Shown: positions 1-9,423, counted from the stretch's first letter. The stretch is 56,575 nt of DNA from a bacterium (GCA_018662325.1 JABJGM010000001.1:1-56575), one strand, 5' to 3'. The notes: a model not told the origin generated them from the sequence alone. Numbers and translations are program-made.

Positions 1-36
1 AAAAGTTTCTTAGAAAAAAATCAATACAATCAATTA

Positions 37-513
37 ATGAAGAGAACATATCAATTTATAAAATCAAATAAATGGACTCACGAAAATCATTATGACTTAC
101 AATTATTAAAAGAAGTAAAAAGAAAAATCATTGATGATAAATACAAAGATAATCATAAAAAATTAAAAAAACATACAGTAATAACTCAATTCGAATTCAT
201 AAAAAAACTATATCTAATTGATGAGAGCTATCCATTTGCACAAAAGTTACTCTATAAATATCAGCAAAAATTAGCAAAATATGACAGCTACAAGAAAAAA
301 ATAATCAGAAGAGAAGCATTAATAAATTTAAGAGTAATATTCAACAGAAAAAATTATGAAACTGCAATAGAAAAAGCTTTTGAATTTTTAAAAACTCAGC
401 CAAATCAAAAAAGAGTTATAAACTTTATAAAAAAAGCAAAAAGAAAAATACAACTAAGAAATTATAAGATTTCATTCCAAAAAATCATTAAAAATCAAAA
501 ACAAAATTCTTAA
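37..513 (+). CDS. Lysine-rich hypothetical protein, possibly cut by window edge
   Basis: The product is 158 residues from the first ATG, very rich in Lys, Asn and Ile, with no signal peptide or membrane segment. I recognise no family. The same frame stays open upstream to base 1 (twelve more sense codons), so the true start may lie outside the window and this may be only a C-terminal part. The composition (many Lys/Arg runs and helical stretches) would fit a nucleic-acid-associated or ribosome-associated protein, but that is a guess. It is followed by a 130-bp gap before lipA, in which I see no gene. Confidence 0.5.
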   Translation: MKRTYQFIKSNKWTHENHYDLQLLKEVKRKIIDDKYKDNHKKLKKHTVITQFEFIKKLYLIDESYPFAQKLLYKYQQKLAKYDSYKKKIIRREALINLRVIFNRKNYETAIEKAFEFLKTQPNQKRVINFIKKAKRKIQLRNYKISFQKIIKNQKQNS

Positions 514-644
514 GTGGAAGATCGATCATAAAAAAGATCAAAACTTTGATTGAACGGTAAATCACAAAATGATATAAACAATATAAATCAAAAGAATTTT
601 CTTATTGAATATCTTAACAATAAAACTGTAGTACATTAGCGAAA

Positions 645-1514
645 ATGCAAAAACCTAAAGATTACAAAATTAGACCATCGAAAATCCCAGAAAATTTTCA
701 AAAAGTAAAAAAAGATCTAGAAAAACTAGGTCTAAATACAGTTTGCCAAGAATCTCATTGTCCAAATATTTCAGATTGTTGGTCTGATTACACTGCAACT
801 TTTTTAGCAATGGGGGACATATGCACAAGGGGATGTAATTTTTGTGCTATTAAAACAGGTATTCCTAAAAAACTGGATGAATTAGAGCCATCAAAAATAG
901 CATTTGCATGTAAAAAAATGGGACTAAAATATGTGGTAATAACATCGGTTGATAGAGACGAGTTAGAAGACCAAGGAGCAAATCATTTAGCAAAAACAAT
1001 CAAGACAATCAAAAAAATAAATCCAGAAATTAAAATAGAAATATTAATTCCAGATTTTCAAGGAAGAAAAGAATTAATAGATATAGTTTTAGAAGCAGAA
1101 CCAACAGTAATTGCTCATAACATAGAAACAATTGAAAGATTAACTCCAACAACAAGAGATATAAGAGCCTCTTATAAACAATCGTTAGAAGTATTAGATT
1201 ACATCAAATCAAAAAATCAAAAAAATATAATTAAAACAAGTTTAATGTGTGGTCTAGGTGAAAAGAAAGAAGAGATTGAAAAAACATTTGATGATTTAAA
1301 GAAAATAAATTTAGATATCTTAACCATAGGACAGTACTTAAAACCCAAAAATAAATTTATGAAAGTTCACCAATATCTAACAAAAAAGGATTATCAAAAT
1401 TTAGAAAACCTTGGCAAAGAAAAAATCCCACTAGTAATAGCAGGACCATTTATTCGAAGTTCATACAAAGCAGAACACTACTACAACAAACTTAAGAAAA
1501 TATTAAGCATTTAG
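645..1514 (+). CDS. lipA: Lipoyl synthase
   Basis: Radical-SAM enzyme that inserts two sulfurs into octanoyl groups on lipoyl domains. The 289-residue length is typical. Both iron-sulfur cluster motifs are visible: the auxiliary cluster cysteines C34, C39 and C45, and the radical-SAM CxxxCxxC at C60, C64 and C67. The C-terminal RSS motif, whose serine ligates the auxiliary cluster in known LipA, is present near residue 275. The obvious substrate in this window is the E2 subunit encoded at 5575. No lipB or lplA is seen here, so the octanoyl donor must come from elsewhere. The 3' end overlaps the convergent amidotransferase gene by 12 bp. Confidence 0.96.
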   Translation: MQKPKDYKIRPSKIPENFQKVKKDLEKLGLNTVCQESHCPNISDCWSDYTATFLAMGDICTRGCNFCAIKTGIPKKLDELEPSKIAFACKKMGLKYVVITSVDRDELEDQGANHLAKTIKTIKKINPEIKIEILIPDFQGRKELIDIVLEAEPTVIAHNIETIERLTPTTRDIRASYKQSLEVLDYIKSKNQKNIIKTSLMCGLGEKKEEIEKTFDDLKKINLDILTIGQYLKPKNKFMKVHQYLTKKDYQNLENLGKEKIPLVIAGPFIRSSYKAEHYYNKLKKILSI

Positions 1515-2165
1515 AAACCAATCCATAATCTTTTTACTAAAATCAGAATCTGAAATACATTCTGGGTGCCACTGAACACCAAGAATAGGAAGAGTTTTAT
1601 GTTCAAACATCTCAACGACACCATCTTTGGAATAAGCAGTGATATTAAGCTCGCCTGGAACATGCTGACAAGCTTGATGATGAACGGAGTTGACTTTCAC
1701 ATTAGCATCCGCGAAAATTTTTGATTTTGCAATATCAATATCATGCACAAATTCTTCTTGTTTTTCATATTGCAAATGAAGATCAGATGAATCTAAATGC
1801 TGAATGATATCTCCACCAAAGTAAACATTTATCAGCTGCATACCACGACAAATACCAAGGACAGGTTTATTTTGAAAAATAGCTTCCTTTAAGATAGCTA
1901 ACTCAAATTGATCTTGATTTATATTACAACCTTTAGATCCATTTAATTTTGCATCATACAAACTAGGATCAATATCGTTAACACCTCCAATCAACAATAC
2001 AGCATCACACATTGAAACATAGTCAGAAACTAAATCTATAATCGAAGGAGCTACAATAGGAATACCGCCGTATTGCGATACATAGCGGGTATAAAAATAA
2101 GAAACCTTATCTAGATCATCAAGATCAGATCTCATGTAAGCCGATGGAATTAGTATTTTTTTCAT
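1503..2165 (-). CDS. Class I glutamine amidotransferase-like gamma-glutamyl hydrolase (peptidase C26, PuuD type)
   Basis: The 220-residue stand-alone GATase1 domain has a nucleophile elbow GICRGMQ with Cys106 and a C-terminal QWHPE with His200 and Glu202, which completes the triad. The family includes PuuD, which hydrolyses gamma-glutamyl-GABA, and related gamma-glutamyl peptidases. It lies 11 bp downstream of a GCS2-type ligase on the same strand, so ligase and hydrolase are probably co-transcribed. That pairing suggests making and breaking a gamma-glutamyl amide, though the substrate cannot be read from the sequence. It overlaps lipA tail-to-tail. Confidence 0.85.
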   Translation of the reverse strand: MKKILIPSAYMRSDLDDLDKVSYFYTRYVSQYGGIPIVAPSIIDLVSDYVSMCDAVLLIGGVNDIDPSLYDAKLNGSKGCNINQDQFELAILKEAIFQNKPVLGICRGMQLINVYFGGDIIQHLDSSDLHLQYEKQEEFVHDIDIAKSKIFADANVKVNSVHHQACQHVPGELNITAYSKDGVVEMFEHKTLPILGVQWHPECISDSDFSKKIMDWFLNA

Positions 2166-2176
2166 AATAGATATAA

Positions 2177-3343
2177 TTAAAAAACTGAAGATCTTAGTTC
2201 TGAATAAAAGTTATTTATATAACTATACATTAAATCAGAATCTATTTTAGGATTAAAAGAAGAAACTCCTTTATTTTCTAAAAAAGATTGAGATTCTCTC
2301 CACTGTGGATATCTAGCTAAATTTAATACATCAGAATATAAAGAGTCATCAGAAAGTGTCGATAATAAAAAACGAAAATTAAAATCATCTAGAAGATTGA
2401 AATTTGAATTATTCAATGAATTAGTTAAATAATTCAAATATTGGGTCGAACTAAAATTATCATTAAAACAGATCAATTTTTGAATATAATCAGAATCAAA
2501 TGAAAGCAGGGATATCTCTCTACATAAACGAACAAATAAAAGAAAATTATCAATGTTCAGTTGAAAATCTGCAGTACAGTTTTCTATAGTTCCAAGATCA
2601 GGTCTAAAATATCTTACAAGATAATAACCAGGCGAAATAGAACTCAACTTAGAACACAAATCCATAAAATGTACTCTTGCAACATCTGGACCAGCTAATA
2701 AATGCTCAATACTTAATGACCCGGAGAAATTCATCTGCATTTTATTATACATTCTAGATGAAGGATGCTGCGTTAATTTACCATCAAAAACAATTGAATT
2801 TGCAAATAAACTAACAAGAAAAGGAGCAAAGATACTATGAGCAATATTCTGATTAACAATAGAATCATAATTTGTTTGTTCTATATGACACTGAATTGAT
2901 GAAGATCCGGTTAAAAGAGTGGTTAAACCAGAATCACGCTCCATCAATTTTTGATAGGAGGATGAAGGATGATTATCTAAATAATCTTCAACACGAACAA
3001 CATGTTCAGCATTATCAGCTAAAGGACAAATACCAAACGGTGTAATAATTGAATTTTCTGACTCTGCAAATTGAATTATTTGCTTTAAGTTTGATCGCAT
3101 ATAAGAAGATAAAGATTCAGGACTAAGATCTTTCAAAACAACTCCATTAAATTCAACAACCGATGGATCTATTTCATAATCAAATGATTCAGGAAGATCA
3201 ACATTTGAAATAATTGATCTGGAGAGTCCAGAAACAATGTTGGATTCAATCTCAACACCAATAGAAGGATTTAAAGTACAGGTTTTTGATTGTAATCTAT
3301 ACTCAGGATTTAATGGGTCGTAAATAAGGGGATTCACATTCAT
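2177..3343 (-). CDS. Glutamate-cysteine ligase family 2 (GCS2)-like carboxylate-amine ligase
   Basis: The 388-residue protein follows the GCS2/YbdK layout: an N-terminal Gly-Val-Glu-x-Glu segment (GVEIES, near residue 29), a central SSIQCHIE stretch corresponding to the family's Q-x-H-(V/I) strand, and a later arginine/glutamate-bearing segment, RYFRPDLGTIEN. The family couples ATP hydrolysis to formation of gamma-glutamyl or similar amide bonds. Whether this one makes gamma-glutamylcysteine or another product is unknown; no glutathione synthetase follows. It is the first gene of a two-gene unit with the downstream class I amidotransferase. The start is taken at the ATG that reads MNVNP. Confidence 0.75.
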   Translation of the reverse strand: MNVNPLIYDPLNPEYRLQSKTCTLNPSIGVEIESNIVSGLSRSIISNVDLPESFDYEIDPSVVEFNGVVLKDLSPESLSSYMRSNLKQIIQFAESENSIITPFGICPLADNAEHVVRVEDYLDNHPSSSYQKLMERDSGLTTLLTGSSSIQCHIEQTNYDSIVNQNIAHSIFAPFLVSLFANSIVFDGKLTQHPSSRMYNKMQMNFSGSLSIEHLLAGPDVARVHFMDLCSKLSSISPGYYLVRYFRPDLGTIENCTADFQLNIDNFLLFVRLCREISLLSFDSDYIQKLICFNDNFSSTQYLNYLTNSLNNSNFNLLDDFNFRFLLSTLSDDSLYSDVLNLARYPQWRESQSFLENKGVSSFNPKIDSDLMYSYINNFYSELRSSVF

Positions 3344-3432
3344 AATAAAAATTAAATTAATGCTTGAAACATATAGAATAAATTGAATAATAAAAAGCTA
3401 ATTAAACAAAAAAAACACATTTCCATAAATCA

Positions 3433-3507
3433 TGTTACGTTTGTAACAAATAAAAGATGATAAAGCAAATAAATTATGATATATTTTTGATGTATATAAT
3501 CACAATC
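3433..3507 (+). promoter_or_regulatory. Upstream region of the PDH operon: inverted repeat and -10 box
   Basis: A short inverted repeat (TGTTAC at 3433-3438, GTAACA at 3443-3448) lies ahead of a perfect TATAAT at 3495-3500. The E1alpha ATG follows only seven bases after the box, so a transcript from it would be leaderless or nearly so. I see no convincing -35 element. Confidence 0.35.
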
Positions 3508-4587
3508 ATGGAAAAAGTATTTTATACACATGACCCAAGAATAAATTCAGTATTTAAAGTATTGGATAAAAACGGAATTATCATAAACAATATAAATCAC
3601 GGAATAACTAATACAGAGTTATTGGAAATATATAAATGGATGATAAGAATAAATGCAGCAGATAAAAAAATTATAAACTTACAAAGACAAGGATTTATGG
3701 GAACATACCCATCAGTTCAAGGTCAAGAAGCCTGTCAAGTGGCAGCAAGTTTTGTACTAAGCAAAAAAGATTTCTTAGTACCTACATTTAGAGAAACAGG
3801 AATGATGTGGGCCAAAGGAATCCCTCTTAAAAGCTTAATGCTATATTGGATGGGTAACGAAAATGGATCAAAACACCCGCTAGACACAGAAGTTCTTCCA
3901 ATATGCATACCTGTAGGAAGTCATCTGCCACATGCACAAGGAATTGGATGGTCACAAAGACTAAAAAAACAAGAGGAAATTACACTCTGTAGCTTTAGTG
4001 ATGGAGCAACAAGTGAAGGAGATTTTCATGCAGCCTTAAATTTTGCAGCAGTTTTAAGATCAAGAACAATATTCTTTTGCCAAAACAATGGATTTGCAAT
4101 TTCAACTAAAACAGAACAACAAACAAAATCAAAAACAATCGCTGAAAAAGCGTTTGCATACGGAATGCAAGGAATAAAAGTTGATGGTAATGATGTCTTA
4201 GCTTTAATAATCGCACTTAAAGAAGCAAAAGAAATGGCAAAGAACAATACTCCAACCTTAGTAGAAGCATCAACATATAGACTTTCAGACCACACAACAA
4301 CAGACAATGCAAAACTCTACAGAGAAGACGATGAAGTAAAAGAAAAATTAAAAGAAGAACCAATTTCAAGATTTGAAAAATACTTAATCTCTCTAAAAAT
4401 ACTAGACCAAGAAAAAATCAATCAAATAAAAGAAGATGCAAAAAAAGAAGTCGAAAGCATAAGTAAAGAAGCTCTAGCAGAAAAAGATCCAGAACTTACA
4501 GAAATGTTTGATTATTTACTAGAGAAAACCTACCCAGAACTTGAATTGCAAAAAAAAGCTCTATTACAAGAATACTCTAACCAATAA
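3508..4587 (+). CDS. pdhA: Pyruvate dehydrogenase E1 component, alpha subunit
   Basis: Thiamine-diphosphate-dependent 2-oxoacid dehydrogenase subunit that decarboxylates pyruvate together with the beta subunit. The ThDP/Mg motif is visible as SDGATSEGDFHAALNFA followed by NNGFAIS, and a YPSVQGQEA segment is typical of the N-terminal part of the fold. I place the start at the ATG at 3508 (MEKVFY, 359 residues). Upstream in-frame starts add a hydrophobic tail that is not part of the family and overlap the -10 box. It is followed after 2 nt by the beta subunit, in one operon with E2. Confidence 0.93.
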   Translation: MEKVFYTHDPRINSVFKVLDKNGIIINNINHGITNTELLEIYKWMIRINAADKKIINLQRQGFMGTYPSVQGQEACQVAASFVLSKKDFLVPTFRETGMMWAKGIPLKSLMLYWMGNENGSKHPLDTEVLPICIPVGSHLPHAQGIGWSQRLKKQEEITLCSFSDGATSEGDFHAALNFAAVLRSRTIFFCQNNGFAISTKTEQQTKSKTIAEKAFAYGMQGIKVDGNDVLALIIALKEAKEMAKNNTPTLVEASTYRLSDHTTTDNAKLYREDDEVKEKLKEEPISRFEKYLISLKILDQEKINQIKEDAKKEVESISKEALAEKDPELTEMFDYLLEKTYPELELQKKALLQEYSNQ

Positions 4588-4589
4588 AA

Positions 4590-5573
4590 ATGTCAGAAAT
4601 TAAAGTTATTGATGCAATTAATAAAGCATTGGAAATCGGATTAGAGAAAAATCCAGATTTAATTCTCCTTGGAGAAGATATTGGAAAACAAGGAGGAGTA
4701 TTTAGAACTACAAGTGGATTACAAGCTAAATTTGGAGAAGAACGAGTTGTAGACACACCACTTTCAGAACAAGGAATAATGGGAGCCGCAGTTGGTCTTA
4801 GTATAAACGGACACCTTCCTGTTCCAGAATTACAATTTGACGGATTTATTTGGCCTGGGTTCGATCAAATTATAAATCATATAACAAGATTCAGAACACG
4901 AACAAGAGGACGTTACACGACACCTATGGTAATTAGAGTACCATTTGGAGGAGGAATTCACGCTCTTGAACATCATTCAGAGTCAATGGAAGCAATTTTC
5001 TCACATATTCCAGGAATAAACGTTGTGATTCCATCAGACCCATATTCAGCAAAGGGCTTACTCTTAGATTGCCTAGAATCTAAAGATCCAGTAATCTTCT
5101 TAGAACCAAAAAAAATCTACAGAGCAATCAAACAAGAAGTTCCAGATGAACATTTTAAAATAGATTCAAAAAAAGCGAGAATATTGCGCGAAGGAAATGA
5201 CCTAACAATTATAAGCTATGGAGCATGCATGTACGACACCAAAAAAGCACTTCCTGAATTTCTAAAAGAGTATCCAATCGACTTTGAACTAATAGATCTA
5301 GTATCTCTAAGTCCAATTGATTACAATACAATCCTAAAATCAGCAAAAAAAACAGGAAGAGTAGTAATTATAAATGAAGAAAATCCAAACTGTGGATTAG
5401 CAAGCGAACTTTCTGCCACAATTTCAGAAAAATGTATAAAATACCTAAAAGCTCCAGTTAAAAGAGTAACAGGATTTGATGTAATTATTCCATTATTAAA
5501 AACAGAAGATCACTATCTTCCAACTAAAACAAGAATCATAGAAGGACTTAAAGAAGTAATTAACTATAAATAA
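4590..5573 (+). CDS. pdhB: Pyruvate dehydrogenase E1 component, beta subunit
   Basis: The 327-residue protein is a standard E1beta. It has the VDTPLSEQGIMGAAVG segment, the RTRGRYTTPMVIRVPFGGG stretch and a C-terminal transketolase-C domain. It forms the alpha2beta2 E1 that feeds acetyl groups to the lipoyl domain of E2. The gene lies 2 nt after pdhA and ends 1 nt before the E2 start, so the three genes are probably translated in tandem. Confidence 0.95.
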   Translation: MSEIKVIDAINKALEIGLEKNPDLILLGEDIGKQGGVFRTTSGLQAKFGEERVVDTPLSEQGIMGAAVGLSINGHLPVPELQFDGFIWPGFDQIINHITRFRTRTRGRYTTPMVIRVPFGGGIHALEHHSESMEAIFSHIPGINVVIPSDPYSAKGLLLDCLESKDPVIFLEPKKIYRAIKQEVPDEHFKIDSKKARILREGNDLTIISYGACMYDTKKALPEFLKEYPIDFELIDLVSLSPIDYNTILKSAKKTGRVVIINEENPNCGLASELSATISEKCIKYLKAPVKRVTGFDVIIPLLKTEDHYLPTKTRIIEGLKEVINYK

Positions 5574-5574
5574 T

Positions 5575-6708
5575 ATGCAATTTAAATTTCCAGATGTAGG
5601 AGAGGGTATCCACGAAGGAACCTTAGTGAACTGGCTAGTTAAAGAAGGAGATGAAGTAGAATTAGATCAAGCAATTTGCGAAGTCGAAACAGATAAAGCA
5701 ATAGTAGAAATCCCATCTCCAGTTAAAGGTAAATTAATTAAAACTCACCATGTAGAAGGTGATGTTATTAACGTAGGGGAAATCCTAGCTGAATTTGAAA
5801 CCAAAGAAAATACAGAAAGTAAAGAAAGTAAAGAATCATCAAACAATCAAGAAGTAAAAAATGATAATGTTGTAGGTAATTTAGTAGACGCAGATAACGC
5901 GCCAAAAGATTCAAGTTTTGACTTTGAAAACTACACACCAAGCATGAAACTTTCAAACGAAACAATATTCGAAAAAGCGAATACAAAAAATGAAGTAGAA
6001 AACAATAAAGTTTCTAACAATGACAATACAAATTATATTGAATTAAATAATATAAAACTAACTACAGCTAAAAGAATGAAAGAATCACTTCATTCTACAG
6101 CTCAAGTAACTCAATTTGCAGATGTAATTGTGGATAAAATAATCAAAGAAAGAAATGAACACAAAGAAGAAGCAAAAAAAAGAGGAGTAAAACTTACATA
6201 TTTAGCATTTATAGTCAAAGCATATATAAAAACTCTAGAAGATATGCCAGAGTTTAATGCAAAACTTGACCTTGAAAACAAACGACTAGTACTAAGAGAT
6301 CACATTTCAATAGCTATAGCCGTTAATACAGAAAATGGTTTACTCGTACCAGTAATAAAAGATGCACAAAACCTAAGTATCGAAGGTATAGCAGAACAAA
6401 TTCAAATTTTAGCAGAGGAAGCTAGAAGTGGAAAATTAGATTTATCACAAATACAAGGACAAACAGCAACAGTAACAAATTACGGAAGCATCGGAAGTAA
6501 GTATTCTACTCCAGTATTAAATTCTCCCGATTTAATTAACTTAGGAATAGGAAGCTTTGAAGAAAAAGTATATCTAAACAAAGGACATGTTGAATCCCAC
6601 ACAATTGCTCCAATTTCTCTTACCTTCGACCATCAAGCAATAGACGGGGCCCAGGCTGTTGGATTTTTAAACAAACTCCAAGAGCACCTTGAAAACCTTG
6701 AATATTAA
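5575..6708 (+). CDS. pdhC: Dihydrolipoamide acetyltransferase (PDH E2)
   Basis: The order is one N-terminal lipoyl domain (residues 1-80, lipoyl-lysine K41 in EVETDKAIVEIPS), a Ser/Asn/Glu-rich linker of about 100 residues, and a C-terminal catalytic domain ending with DHQAIDG (His353, Asp357), the acetyltransferase active site. At 377 residues it is short. I could not find a convincing peripheral subunit-binding domain in the linker; only a short FDFENYTPSMKL segment stands where it would be. No E3 (lpdA) follows in the operon or anywhere in the window. Confidence 0.93.
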   Translation: MQFKFPDVGEGIHEGTLVNWLVKEGDEVELDQAICEVETDKAIVEIPSPVKGKLIKTHHVEGDVINVGEILAEFETKENTESKESKESSNNQEVKNDNVVGNLVDADNAPKDSSFDFENYTPSMKLSNETIFEKANTKNEVENNKVSNNDNTNYIELNNIKLTTAKRMKESLHSTAQVTQFADVIVDKIIKERNEHKEEAKKRGVKLTYLAFIVKAYIKTLEDMPEFNAKLDLENKRLVLRDHISIAIAVNTENGLLVPVIKDAQNLSIEGIAEQIQILAEEARSGKLDLSQIQGQTATVTNYGSIGSKYSTPVLNSPDLINLGIGSFEEKVYLNKGHVESHTIAPISLTFDHQAIDGAQAVGFLNKLQEHLENLEY

Positions 6709-6763
6709 AATCTAGACAGAAAAGATAAAAAATGTTAAAATAATTAGAATTTAACATTTAAAA

Positions 6764-7063
6764 ATGTACAAAAGAGAATTTGAAGAGCTTTTAACAAAGA
6801 AGCTAAATAAGTATCAAGATATCCTAGAAGAAATCGAAGATAGACTAGATACATTACCACCTTTTGCTCGAGATGATATGCAAATGGAACTTAATGACCT
6901 ATATAGATCTTTTGAAGATTTAGAATCAAGAATTGATGAATTTGACTCAATGACAGAAAAAGATTTCATAGAAGAAGAGGAAATAATGATAGAAAAAATT
7001 ACAAACATAGAAGATTCATTTTCTGAATTTATGCATAGTTTGCATAGAGTGGCTGTTGTATAG
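6764..7063 (+). CDS. Small acidic coiled-coil hypothetical protein
   Basis: The 99-residue protein is rich in Glu, Asp and Leu with heptad-like spacing throughout residues 1-90 and no membrane segment. It looks like an all-helical coiled coil. It starts 55 bp after the E2 gene and may be the last gene of that transcript. Its 3' end overlaps the convergent gene at 7029-7505 by 35 bp. No function is recognisable. Confidence 0.6.
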   Translation: MYKREFEELLTKKLNKYQDILEEIEDRLDTLPPFARDDMQMELNDLYRSFEDLESRIDEFDSMTEKDFIEEEEIMIEKITNIEDSFSEFMHSLHRVAVV

Positions 7064-7505
7064 AAAATGCTTTCGATACTAAATCTGAAAAGGAAGAAAA
7101 AGTAGAAAGGCAAGAGACTATATTAAAATCTTTAATAAAAGAAAACAAAGAAGAAATCTCTAATTCATCGACAGCAACAACATATGGAACACCTAAGCCA
7201 AAGAAATACTCGTCGACAATAAAAAATTTATCAATAATAAAATCCGAAGGATATAATTTTAAAATATCACTAACTCCGAAAGCTAGATTTAAGAAATTTT
7301 TAAATAAATTAAATTCATATTTATCAAATATTAAACCTGAGGAAAGTAAAGACTTAATATCAGCATGAAATTCATCAAGAACATCCAACAAGACAAGAGG
7401 ATATTCAACAAAGTCACCTAGTAGAAAATATGTATATGGTGATTTTTCACGATATTTAGACAAATGAATAAAGTCATATTTATCAATAAAATCACTAAGG
7501 TTCAT
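7029..7505 (-). CDS. Hypothetical protein downstream of typA
   Basis: From the ATG at 7505 it reads MNLSDFIDKYDFIHLSK, giving 158 residues rich in Phe, Leu, Asp and Ser. There is no signal peptide, no clear membrane helix and no family I know. An earlier in-frame ATG at 7556 would start inside the -35 box and translate through the palindrome at 7514-7540, so I prefer 7505. Without it the 500 bp after typA would be empty, and the codon choice looks like that of the neighbours, which supports a real gene. It overlaps the coiled-coil gene tail-to-tail. Confidence 0.55.
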   Translation of the reverse strand: MNLSDFIDKYDFIHLSKYREKSPYTYFLLGDFVEYPLVLLDVLDEFHADIKSLLSSGLIFDKYEFNLFKNFLNLAFGVSDILKLYPSDFIIDKFFIVDEYFFGLGVPYVVAVDELEISSLFSFIKDFNIVSCLSTFSSFSDLVSKAFSIQQPLYANYA

Positions 7506-7506
7506 A

Positions 7507-7556
7507 TAAAAAAATACTGTATACAAATTGTATACAGTATAAATAAAAGATGTCAA
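7507..7556 (-). promoter_or_regulatory. 27-bp palindrome overlapping a minus-strand promoter, or typA terminator
   Basis: A perfect inverted repeat with 13-bp arms (ATACTGTATACAA and its complement around one central base) spans 7514-7540. On the minus strand it is followed by seven T residues, which reads as an intrinsic terminator for typA. Equally, TTGACA (7556-7551), a 16-bp spacer and TATACA (7534-7529) form a promoter for the gene starting at 7505, with the palindrome covering the -10. Both readings are possible. Confidence 0.55.
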
Positions 7557-7561
7557 ATAAT

Positions 7562-9370
7562 TTATTTTGAAAGACGTTTTCTTTCATGTTCTTTTAAGAA
7601 TTTTTTTCTTAATCTAATATTACCAGGAGTAATCTCTACATATTCATCTTCTTTAATATATTCAATAGCTTTCTCTAACGTCATTGGAACTGGTGGAGTC
7701 AAACTCATAGCATCATCAGAACCAGAAGCACGTACATTAGTTAATTTTTTACCTTTACAAGGATTAACAGTTAAATCAGTACCTTGATTGTGTTCACCGA
7801 TAATCATTCCTTCATAAACTGAAGTTTGAGCAGAAATAAATAAAGGCCCACGAGCTTGTAAATTAAACAAAGAAAAAGTTAAAGCAGTACCATTCTCTTG
7901 AGAGATCAAGGATCCAACTTGACGCTTTTGAATTTTACCCATGTATGGAGCAAATTTATTAAAAGCATGAAACAAAGTACCTTCACCTTTTGTAAGAAGT
8001 AAGAATTGAGATCTAAAACCAAGTAAACCACGCGTTGGAATATCAAACTCCATCATAGTATTACCATTTTCAGATACCATATTTGTCATAATACCTTTTC
8101 TTTTCCCTAAAGCTTCTATAATAGAACCTGACATTTCATCTGGAACATTTACAACAGCATTTTCAACCGGTTCATGCTTAACACCATCAATTTCTTGCAT
8201 TATAACCTCAGGTTGCGAAATTTGAACTTCAAAACCTTCTCTTCTCATACTTTCAATAAGAACAGCAATATGCATTTCACCTCTACCAAATACTTTAATA
8301 GCATCTGAATTTTCTTTTTTTTCAATTTTAAGTCCAACATTTGTTTCAAGTTCTTTTTCAAGTCTATCTAGTATATGTCTAGATGTTACATACTTACCTT
8401 CAGTTCCTGCAAAAGGAGAATCATTAACCATGAATTCAATTGCTAGTGATGGGGGATCAATCGATATACTTGGAAGTGGTTCTGCATTTGGATCATCAGT
8501 AATGGTTTGTGATACATAAATATCGTCAATACCAGCAATAGCAACCTGATCTCCAGCTTTAGCAGAATCAACTTCTAATTTATTCATTCCAGAGAAAGTA
8601 AAAATTTTAGAAATTTTTCTTTGCCTTCTCTCTCCTTCATTAGTTATAACTGTAACATTCGAACCAACAGAAATCTGACCAGAATAAACTCTACCTACAG
8701 CAAGTCTACCAACAAAGTTATCATATGAAAGACTAGCAGGTTGCATTTTAAAAGTATCCTCTTCATTTCTTTCAGCAGGTTTTACATGTTCTTTTATAAA
8801 TTCAATTAAAGGTTGAATATCTTTCTTCTCATCATTTAAATCTCTAACTGCAACAGCATCTTTAGCAACTGCATAAAGATATGGGAAATCTAATTGTTCA
8901 TCAGTAGCACCAAGAGTTGCAAATAAATCAAAAGTTAAATCAACAACTTCATCAGGACGAGCCATTGGTTTATCGATTTTATTAATACAAACTAAAACTT
9001 TATGACCTAATTCTAAAGATTTTTTAAGTACAAATTTAGTTTGAGGCATAGGTCCTTCATAAGCATCAACTACTAAAATAACAGCGTCAACTGTTCTAAG
9101 TACACGTTCAACTTCGGAACCAAAATCGGCATGTCCAGGAGTATCAACTATATTAATTTTATCTCCATTATGGGTGATTGAAGCATTTTTAGCGTAAATT
9201 GTAATACCTCTTTCTTTTTCTTGATCATTACTATCCATTGCTCTCTCAGAAAGTTGCATATGTTCTTTAAAGTCATCTGAAGCCTTTAAAAGAGAATCCA
9301 CAAGTGTAGTTTTTCCATGATCTACATGGGCAACAATTGCTACATTGTAGATATTTTTATATTGAGTCAT
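7562..9370 (-). CDS. typA: Ribosome-associated translational GTPase TypA/BipA
   Basis: The 602-residue protein is the usual length for this EF-G-like GTPase. The G1 motif AHVDHGKT (about residues 14-21), RGIT (54-57), DTPGH (76-80) and NKID (130-133) are all present. These are followed by EF-Tu domain II, an EF-G-like alpha/beta domain and the BipA-specific C-terminal region containing RASGSDD. It binds the 70S ribosome and acts in ribosome assembly and stress adaptation. It is transcribed alone from a promoter about 25 bp upstream. Confidence 0.97.
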   Translation of the reverse strand: MTQYKNIYNVAIVAHVDHGKTTLVDSLLKASDDFKEHMQLSERAMDSNDQEKERGITIYAKNASITHNGDKINIVDTPGHADFGSEVERVLRTVDAVILVVDAYEGPMPQTKFVLKKSLELGHKVLVCINKIDKPMARPDEVVDLTFDLFATLGATDEQLDFPYLYAVAKDAVAVRDLNDEKKDIQPLIEFIKEHVKPAERNEEDTFKMQPASLSYDNFVGRLAVGRVYSGQISVGSNVTVITNEGERRQRKISKIFTFSGMNKLEVDSAKAGDQVAIAGIDDIYVSQTITDDPNAEPLPSISIDPPSLAIEFMVNDSPFAGTEGKYVTSRHILDRLEKELETNVGLKIEKKENSDAIKVFGRGEMHIAVLIESMRREGFEVQISQPEVIMQEIDGVKHEPVENAVVNVPDEMSGSIIEALGKRKGIMTNMVSENGNTMMEFDIPTRGLLGFRSQFLLLTKGEGTLFHAFNKFAPYMGKIQKRQVGSLISQENGTALTFSLFNLQARGPLFISAQTSVYEGMIIGEHNQGTDLTVNPCKGKKLTNVRASGSDDAMSLTPPVPMTLEKAIEYIKEDEYVEITPGNIRLRKKFLKEHERKRLSK

Positions 9371-9394
9371 AAATTAATTTAAAAATTTGTCCAA

Positions 9395-9423
9395 ATTGTA
9401 CTGCAAGAGCTAAAAAAAAGCAA
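9395..9423 (-). promoter_or_regulatory. typA promoter
   Basis: On the minus strand TTGCTT (9423-9418), a 17-bp spacer and TACAAT (9400-9395) give a good sigma70-type promoter. The predicted start is near 9388, which leaves a leader of about 18 nt before the typA ATG. Confidence 0.6.

Noticed and set aside
7464-7787. 107-residue plus-strand frame over the typA 3' end
   Set aside because: Antisense shadow of typA and of the palindrome region, with no coding support.
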